Assembly: GCF_014208045.1 (NCBI RefSeq)
Contig: NZ_JACHML010000001.1
Location: 3,534,001-3,598,000, forward strand
Direction of reading: 5' to 3'
DNA: 64,000 nt
Origin: Microbacterium thalassium
GTDB lineage: Bacteria; Actinomycetota; Actinomycetes; Actinomycetales; Microbacteriaceae
Below, piece after piece: positions 23,701-32,700 of this stretch; position 1 is the first letter of the stretch; every line of letters starts with the position of its first letter. The position numbers and the translations under genes are program-made. The notes below the pieces were generated by a model. That model was not told the DNA's origin. It saw only the letters and a program-made list of their open reading frames with translations, and did no database searches.

Positions 23701-26700
23701 TCGGGGCGGCCGCGCCGAGGTTCACGCCGCCCATCGCCGAGCCGAGGCGATCGTTCGTCTTCTGCGCGGTCACGGCGGTCTCGACCCAGTCGGAGTCGAC
23801 GTCGGGGGCGTCGTCCGCGGCCGTGATGTCGGCGGTCGCGACCCACTTCTTGCCGGCGTAGCTGACGATCGAGCCCTCGGCCCACGTGCCGTCGGACCAC
23901 GCGACGACGCTGCCCTCGGTGGTGCCGTCGAGCGCGTCGGTCCAGCCGCCCTGGCTCGAGGCACCCGCCTCCTTCACACTGTGCGACACACCGCCTTCTC
24001 GCCACGGGAAGGCGTCGGTCTCGCCGACGTTGCCGCCCGTGGGGGCGATGCCGTGCAGTCCGTCCTGCTGAGCGGTGTAGTACGCGCCCGCATACTCGAT
24101 CTCGTCGCCCTTGTTGTACGTCGCCCCGGCGTCGTAGGCACCCAGGCCCAGAGCGCTGGACGAGCCGAGCCACTGCTGGGTGTTGGCGGCGGGGTTGCTG
24201 CCGATCACCGGGGAGTCGACCTTGGCCGAGTAGCGCGAGCCGTTGTACGTGACGACGTCGCCCTCGAGGTACTCCGTCCCCGCATTCCACTCGCCCTTGA
24301 AGTTGCCGCCGTCGGCCGCGTGGTAGTCACCCGTGCTCTCGGTGCCGACCGACCACACCGAGACGGATGCCGCGACCCCGACGAACCCGCCGGCGGCGCT
24401 GACCGCGAAGGTGCTGACGTCCTTCGACGACACGGCGTACACGTGCACGTCATCGGCGGCGTTGACGGTCGACAACTGACCCAGGATCGCCTGCACGGAG
24501 ATGTTCGCGACGCCGACGTCGACGCCCCCGGCGACGCCGACGAACCCGCCCGCGATGCCGCCCGCGATCGTCAGCGACGTGAACTCGTCGGTCGCCGAGA
24601 CGTGGACGTCCTGCCCGCTCGACGCGCCCGCCTGCCCGTTCACGGTGCCGCCGTCGATGCGGGCCTGCACGACGATCGTCAGCAGCGTCACCGCGACGCC
24701 GCCCGCGACGCCGACGAACCCGCCGCCGACGGCCGGCGCGAGGCCGAAGACGTCCTCGCTCGAGGTGGCCCGCACGATGACGCCGTGGGCGCTCGTCGTG
24801 CCGCCGACCGTCCCGTTCGAGACGCCGCTGATCGGGTCGCCGCCCGCCAGCGCGTCCACCGTGCCGCCCGTGCCGAGGTACGCCTTCACGTTCTTGTTCA
24901 GCACGGCGACCCCGACTGCCGCGCCGACCCCGACCAGGCCGCCCGCGGCGGCCACGGTGATCAGCAGCATCCGGGTGTCGTCATCGGCCGACACGACGAC
25001 GTTGTCACCGGCGCGCAGGGTCGCTCCGGTGCCGGTGCACTCCCACGCGTCCGAGCCGCCCGGCGTGCCGGTGCACGCGAAGGTGTTGACGTTGAGCACC
25101 GTCACCGAGAGGGTGCCCGCGACGCCCACCGTGCCGCCGCCTGCGCCGGCGGCGACCGAGACGATCGTGTCGCTGCCGTCCGCCGAGACGACGATGTCGT
25201 TGCGGGCGTTCACCCACGCACCGCTGCCGATGTAGGCGAAGGTGTCGAGGTTCACGACCCGCACCGCGACCGGAACGGCGATCCCGGCCCCGCCGCCGAC
25301 ACCGACAGCGGCGGCGATGCCGAGCTCGTAGTACTGGTTCGCAGCGGCGACGCGCACCGACTGTCCGATGTTCGCGCCGGTGACATTCGAGGTGCACAGG
25401 GTCGCGCAGTTGATGCGCGCGTTCGCGCCGATGTGCGCAGAGGTGCTGGCGCTGTTGACGGCGATCGCGCCGGCGACGCCGATACCTGCCGCGCCGCCGC
25501 CCGAGAAGGCGATGCCGAACGCGCCGACGTCGTCGGAGTTGTTCGCGGTGACGGCGATTCCTCGGAATCCGGTCTCGCTGCCTGCCGTGATGTCACGCGG
25601 CCCCATGGCCGATGCATCGCCCGCGGGGGCCGTACCGCCGGGCACGAGGCTGTGGGACTTGCCGGTCCAGCCGGTCCCGAGATCGACGACCTGTCCGCCC
25701 TCCGTGCTGCGGGCGTCGAGGAGCTGGAACCATCCGCCCCCATCGTTCTTGTAGTAGTACGTGCCGCCGTCGACGAGGCCGCCGATGGGCGTGCCGCCGC
25801 CCGCGCTGTAGACGAGCGGGTCATCATCGGCGATGGGCGTGCCGCTGTCGAGCAGCAGGTCGTACGGCAGGTTGATGCGGTCGCCGCCCTCGTCGACCGC
25901 GCCGGTCGGGTTGAAGCGCAGCGTGTTGTCTTCGAGCACGTTCGCCTGGTCGGACCGGAAGAACCGCTGGTTGGTCGACGAGCCCTGAGAGGTGATGTCG
26001 ACGGCGGCGCCGCCCTCGGTCTCCGAGACCTGGAACGTGTTCGCCGTCGCGCCGACGATGTAGTACGTGCCGGCATGGGCCAGTCCGCCCGCCGCCGCGC
26101 ACCCGGGCGCCGAGTCGCAGCCGCGGTCGTACTGGACCACGTCGCCGTTCTCGAAGCCGTGGCCGGCGAGCGTGATGGTGTCCGCGCCGGTGTTCACGTC
26201 GCCCGGCGAGAACCGCATGTCCTTCGTCTCGACGCTGTAGTCACCGGTCGACACAGTCAGCGTGTTGCCGCCGGCGGCACTCACGCTCGCGTAGTCGCCG
26301 ATCCATGCATGCGTGTTCTTGGTCGTGACCGGGATGGCGACCGAGGCGCCGATGCCGGCGCTGCCGCCGATCGAGATGTTCCCGCCGATCACGTTGATGA
26401 CGAGCGTCTCGTCGGCGGCGATGCGGATGCTGCCGCCCATCGCGATCTCGGCACGGTTCGAGGCGCTCGTGCCGTCGGCGATGTAGGCCTCGGTCGTCAC
26501 GGTGACCGCGGAGACGGCGGCGTTCACGTTGATGGCCGCGGTGCCCGCGAATCCGCCGCCGACCGAGACGGAGGTGATGTGCTCGCTCGAGATGGCGTCG
26601 ATCGTGAGGTTGCCGGACCCGACGATGTCGACGTCGTTGCCGATCCACGCGCGCGTGGTCTTCGTGACGACCTCGACATCGACGCCCACGCCGACACCGG

Positions 26701-29700
26701 CGGTGCCGCCGATCGTGATGACGCCGGCGAGCCCGATGATCGACGTCGTGTCCTGAGCGAGGACGGTGACGTGGGTGCTCGGTGCGACGACCACGACCCC
26801 GGCGTCGAGGTGGGCGGTGGTGGTGTCGTTCGTGACGTTCACCGTCACCGATCCGGCGACACCGGCGGTGGAACCGCCCGCCCCGCCCGCGGCGATGTAC
26901 GTGGACTCGCCCGACTGGACGGCCGAGACGGTGAGTCCCGGACCGCGTGCGTCGATCTCGGTGCCCGTGCCGACGTAGGCGTCGACCACGCTGTCGCGCA
27001 CGATGACGACGACCGAGGCGCCCACGCCGGCGCTGCCCCCGCCGATGGCGAGGTTGCCCGCGGCGACATCCGCTTCCATCGCCCGGTGCGCGAGCACCGA
27101 GACGCCCTGGTCGCCGCGCACCACGCTCGACGAGCCGATGAACGCGCGGGTGACGGGTCCGGAACCCCCCTGGTTGAAGACGAAGACGTTGACCGCGCCG
27201 CTGACCGCCGCCGATCCGCCGCTGACACCGCCGGCCACCGCCAGCTGCAGCCAGTCCTCGGTCGCGCCGGCCTCGACGAGCACTGTGCCGCCGCCGCGGA
27301 CGTCGGTGCTGGACCCGATCCAGGCCCGTACGTTCGAGTTGACGACCGAGACGATCACCGAGATGCCGACGCTCGCCGAGCTGAGGCTGATCGAGAGAGA
27401 ACCGACGATGTTGACGACCTCGATCTCGTCCGTCGCGTGGACGGTGACGTCCTGCCCGGAGCCGCCGACGGCGATCGTCTGGTTGACCTGTGCGCCGTTG
27501 CCGATCCACGCCCGGGTGTCGAAGCTCAGGATGTCGACGAGGAAGGCGCCCGAGATGGCGGCGCCGCTGTTGCTCGCACCGCCGGCGACGACGACCGACG
27601 TCACCTCGGGCCACTCGATGTCGATGGGGCCAGGCACGTCGGGCGCGACGGTGACGTACAGCGTCTCGGCCTCGACCAGCGTGGCGCCGAAGGCGTCGGT
27701 GCGGGTGATATCGGCGGGCGCGGTGCCCGAGTCGATGTGAGCGGTGGTGGTGATCTCGACGTAGTTGACGGCGAACGATGCGCCGATGGCCGCTTCGGAG
27801 CCGGTCGACAGCGCACCGGCGATCGCGAGGTTCTGAACGCCGAGGGCCTGGGTCGCGCGCACGGTGATTCCGCCGGCGGGAGCATCGATGTCCGCCCCGG
27901 CGTCGATGACGGCCTCGGTCGTGAGCAGCAGGATCTGCACGGTGACGGTGCCGGCCACCGAGGTGCTCTTACCGCCGGCGGCGGCGAAGCTCCAGACGAT
28001 GAACGAGTTGCACGGGCGGTCTTCGTCGTCGTCGCACTGGTCGTCGGGTACGAGTGCCTCGACGAAGACGCCCTCGTCTCCGTTGACGGTCGCGTCGCCG
28101 ATGCGGGCGCGGTTGGTGAGGTCCTGGACGTTGAGGCCGATGGTCGCGCCGATGCGCGTCCCGTCGTTCTGGAGGTCGATGGCGGAGCCGAGACCGAACG
28201 CGTTCGCGCTCGCGGCGAACGTCGAGCGCACCGTGACCGCTCCGTCGGTCGCGACCACCGTCGCCCCGTCGACGATGCGAGCCGTGCTGACGGCGACGAC
28301 CCAGTTCACTCCGACGGCGGCGGCGATCGCGGTGGTGTCTCCGCCGCCGCTCGAGCTGGCTCCGCTCTCGTCGGAGGCCTTCTGGTCGGCGGCGTTCGCG
28401 CCGTTGCCTCCGGTGCCGTTCTTCGAGTCGGGCATCGACCCGGTCTTCGACTGTGTCGCGCCGGTGTTGGGGTTGGATCCGTTGACCTGGTCGTCGGCGG
28501 CCGCGTCGCCGTCCTGCGTGCTGTCGTCGGCGCCCGAGGCGCTCGCCACCGACTTCGCCTCGGTGTCGATGACGGATGTGGCCAGCACGCTCACCGCGTC
28601 GGCGGTGACATCACGCGCGACTTCGGCGAGGGTGTCCCAGTCCACGATCGCGTTGATCGCCAGGTCCACACCCACGGCCGCGTCCTCGCCCGCGGCATCC
28701 GCCTTGCCCTCGGTGTGCGCGATCGTCGTGTGGGTGGCGTGCACCGTTGCACCGCCCGTGCCGACGTACCCGGCGCCCGCCGTGCCGAGCCGTGCGAGCA
28801 CCGTGTCGTCGATGCTGATCGCGAGGGCGACGACGGGGGTGATGGCCGTGCCGCCTTCGGTGCCGCCCTCGGCCTTCGTGATGAGCTCGCGGTACCCGTC
28901 GGCGGTCACCTGCAGGCTGGAGCCGCCGGTGAGCACCGCCGTGTCCTCGACCTCGGCGCGGACCGTGCTTCCGTCGATGATCTGCAGCGCGACCGAGGCG
29001 CCGATGCCGACGGCGCTGCCGACCTTCGCCAGCGATGTCGCGGTGGCGGTGTCCCGCTCGTTGCTGCGGGCGGCGACGACCACATCGGCAGACGTCAGCG
29101 TCGCGGATGCACTCGCCGAGACGACCGCCTCGGTGGCGTTGTCGAGGAGGTTGATGGCGACGGCGCCGGCGACACCGAGGTCGCTCGCCTTGCTGGCCCC
29201 GGCGCGCGCCGTGGTGGTGACCTCGTGCTCGAAGAGCCGGAAGAGCTGGTCGGTCGACGGGGAGGCCGGCAGCTCGTCCCCGGACCCCAGAGTGGCCGAC
29301 GGCTGGTGGATCCACTGGTGCTGGTCGTTGCGCTTGTAGAAGCCGGCGACGTTCGATCCGTCGGCCTCGGTGAGGCGGAACCAGGTGTCCTCTTCGATCT
29401 CGTCCTCGGGCAGCTGCGCCTTCGTCTTCGTCGTGAACTTCGTCACGAACACCCATGAGCCGGACTCGCGCTTCCATACGCTGCCCGCGGGGTGACCCTC
29501 GCGCTTGCTCGTGAGCAGATAGTAGTCGCCGTCGCTGGCACCGCCGGGGAGCGTTGCCACGGTTCCCGTGAGGCTGACGTCGGTGGTGTTGCTCCAGTTC
29601 GAGCCGTCGAAGGTGTAGAGGCCGTCATCGCCGCCGTCTCCGTCATCGGTCGTGACGAACCAGGTGTCGTTCTTCGAAGGCCCCGGAAGCTGCGCACCCT

Positions 29701-32700
29701 CCTCGACGACGTCCCACCCGCTGCCGTTCCAGCGGCGCACGATGTCGTCGGTGTCACCGAGTCGCATGCCCGCGGAGACCACGAGCCCCACCGCGGTGAT
29801 GGTGGTGTCGCCGGTCTCGGCGAGATTGACGATCGAGACGTCCTGCACGGCCACCCCCGCGCCGATGCCGACGGATCCGTCACTCGCGGAGTCGCCGCGG
29901 GCCTCGGCGGTGGAGTCGGTGTCGGCGAGGCTCTTGAGGGTGACGGTGCCGCCGGAGCCGACGGTGATCCCGTCGGCGAACCAGGCGTGTGCGGTGCTGC
30001 CGATCACGGCGATCGCGATGGCTCCGGCGATCGAGACCGAGTCGCCGCCGCCGTCCTCGGTCGCGGCCTTGGGCGTCGAGCTCGTGCTCGTGCCTGTGCC
30101 GGTCTCGGCGGCCTTCTTGGTGTTCGCCTTCTCGAGGTTGTCGTCGGCCTTCTCGTTGACGTCCTTGCCGCCGGGCTGGTCGCCGCCCTCGGAGGGGTCG
30201 GCGCCCTTCGTCGCCGCCTCGGCGGTCGTGGTCGCGTCGACGCGCTGCTCCGCGGTGAACTCGACGTCCCCGGTCGCGGTGATGTCGCGTGCGCTGTGCG
30301 CGGCGGCGATGGTGTCGTCGAGGACGGCGAGTGCGAGAGAGACGCCGATGCCCGCGGACGAGCCGGTGACGGTCGATCCCTTGGCGGTCGTGGTGGCCTT
30401 GACCGTCTGCTTCGCGTGGGCTTCGACGTCGTCTGCGGTGAGCGCGGAGGCGGATGCGCCGATCGACGCGCTCGAGTGGAGGGTTGCCAGGGTAATGGCG
30501 ATCGCGGGGACGATCGTGACGGTTCCTGAGGCGCCGCCGGCTTCGGCCTCCGTCGTGAGCGTCACGTCCTGGTCCGCCGTGATGCTCAGGTCACCGGTGA
30601 TCGTGACCGGGGGGCCGCGTGTCGGGTCGGTCACCTGCGAGATCCCGGCGAACACGATGCGCGTCAGCAGGTTGAGGGCGAGCGAGGCACCCAGTCCGAC
30701 GGTCGCGTCTCCGGACTGGGCTGCCTTCGCCGAGGCCTTGTCGCTGCTCTTGGAGCCGGCGGTGATCGACAGGTTCCCGGTGCCGGTCAGCACGACTCCC
30801 TGCAGGGGGTCGGGGCCGGGGTGCGGGGTGTTGACCGGGTCGGAATCGATCGCGGCGGTGGTCTCTTCGTCGACGATGTTCATCGCGAACGCACCCGCGA
30901 CCCCGAGCGTTCCGGCGGCGTTCGCCGCACCGGCCTCGGCATCCGCAGCGAACGTGTGGGTCACATCTCCCGAGACATCCCGCACGGTCGCCGAGACGGT
31001 CAAGCCGGTCGCCTCGACTCCGGAGTCGACGCCGATCGTCGCACGGTTGACGAGCTCGACCTTGTTGACCGCCAGGGCGGCACCGATGCCGACCGACGAC
31101 GAGTCGGTCGCCGTTCCCTTCGCGGTCGCCGACGCATCGGTGTTGTTCTCGGTCTCGAACGAGACCGTGCCGGTGGTCACCACACTGCTTCCGTCGGCGA
31201 GCTCGGCCGTGGTCACCGATCGCACGATGTTGAACGCGATCGCGGCTGCGACGGTGACCGCGGTGCCGTCTTCGTTCTCGGCGGTGGGCGTGGACGTTCC
31301 CGCTCCGGCGCCGCCGGCGGTCTTCGACCCGGCGTCGGCGGCCTTGGCGTCCGCCTTCTCGTTGGCGTTCTTGCCCGAGGCGTCTGCGGACTCGTCGGGT
31401 GCCCCGTCGGCGCTCGCCTCAGCCGTCGTGGCGGTCGTCGAGGTTCCCTCGGCCGTCATCGCGACGTTCCCGCCGGCGGTGACGTCGCGGGCGATCGAGG
31501 CATCCGCGATGTGCTCGGCGCTCGTGACGGCGATCGACACCGTCGCTCCGAGCGTCGCGCCCGATCCGGCCGCCGTCGCGCCGGTGGCGGTCGTCGTGGC
31601 CTTGGCCGTCTGGTGGGCGCCGCCGGTGAGTGCGCCGCCGAGCATGAGCGGCGCCACCGCGTCCAGAATGCTCGCGGAGGTGCGCACGTCGTGGATCGCG
31701 ATGCTGCCGACGCCCGTGATGGTCGCGGTGGTTCCGCCGGATGCGCCCCCCTCGGTCTCGGTGAGCGCCTCATCGAGTCCGGTCGCGTCGATGGTGAGGT
31801 CGTCGATGCCGGTGGGTGCGGCCCCCGAGGCGACGCCGGCGAAGACCTCGGCGTCGACGAGGGTGAGGGCGACCGATGCGCCGCCTCCGATCGATCCTGT
31901 GCCGTCCTGCTTCGCGGTCGCACTGGCGGTGCTGTTGTGGCTGCCGCGGGCGTCGAGTCCGACATCGCTGCCGTCGAACGAGAGACCTGTCCCGCGCAGG
32001 TCGGCGCGGGTGACGGCGTCGATCTTGCTCACGGCAAGCGACCCCGCCACGCCGATGTCGGAGGTGCCCTTCGCACCCGAGACCGCGGTCGCGGTGAAGA
32101 CGGAGTCGCCGCTGGCCGGGCCGCGTGCGGCGAAGGTGAAGCCGCCGTCGGCGTTCAGGTCGCCGCCGTCCGCGAAGGCCTGGGTCGACAGGTTCGCCAC
32201 GAGGATGCCGACTCCGATGCCGAAGCCCGATCCCGTCGTCTTGGTGCTGCCGTCGCCGGTGGCGGCGATGGTGTTCATCGCCTGCGCCGTGACCGACTGC
32301 GTGCCGGTCGTGGAGACCGTGGATCCTGCGAGGCGAGCGGTCGTGGCCGTCTCGACGATGGCGAGCCCGAGCGCGCCGGCGATCCCGATGCTGCCGTCGT
32401 CGGTGCTGGCCTGGCCGTTTCCGCGCTCGGAGCCGTTCGCGTTCTTGTTGTTCGCGGACGCTCCCTGCTGGCCCGCCTTCGCCGTTGCGGTGACGTTCGC
32501 GGTCTGGTCGGCGAGGATGGTCAGCGATGCCGCCGTGGTGCCGGTCGCGTTCGTCGAGTCGATCGCGGCGTCGGTCGTCTGCGACAGGTACGCGACCGCG
32601 ATGCCCGCGCCGCTGGTGGCATCCGTCGCGTCGCCGACGCCGTTGAGCGTCGCGGTGTTGGTCGCGGTGATCCCCAGTCCGCCATCGACGACGGCGCGTG

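Noticed and set aside
9050..29458. Very long open frames on the plus strand (over 3,000 codons each at 9050-19744 and 19934-29458) antisense to the giant gene
   Set aside because: They are rich in Arg/Val/Asp/Gly with no domain logic and mirror the codon bias of the minus-strand gene; stops are rare in antisense of GC-rich coding DNA.
29230..29760. Prophage tail gene
   Set aside because: The tail-fibre-like repeats are inside one long frame with a signal peptide and no phage genes around.
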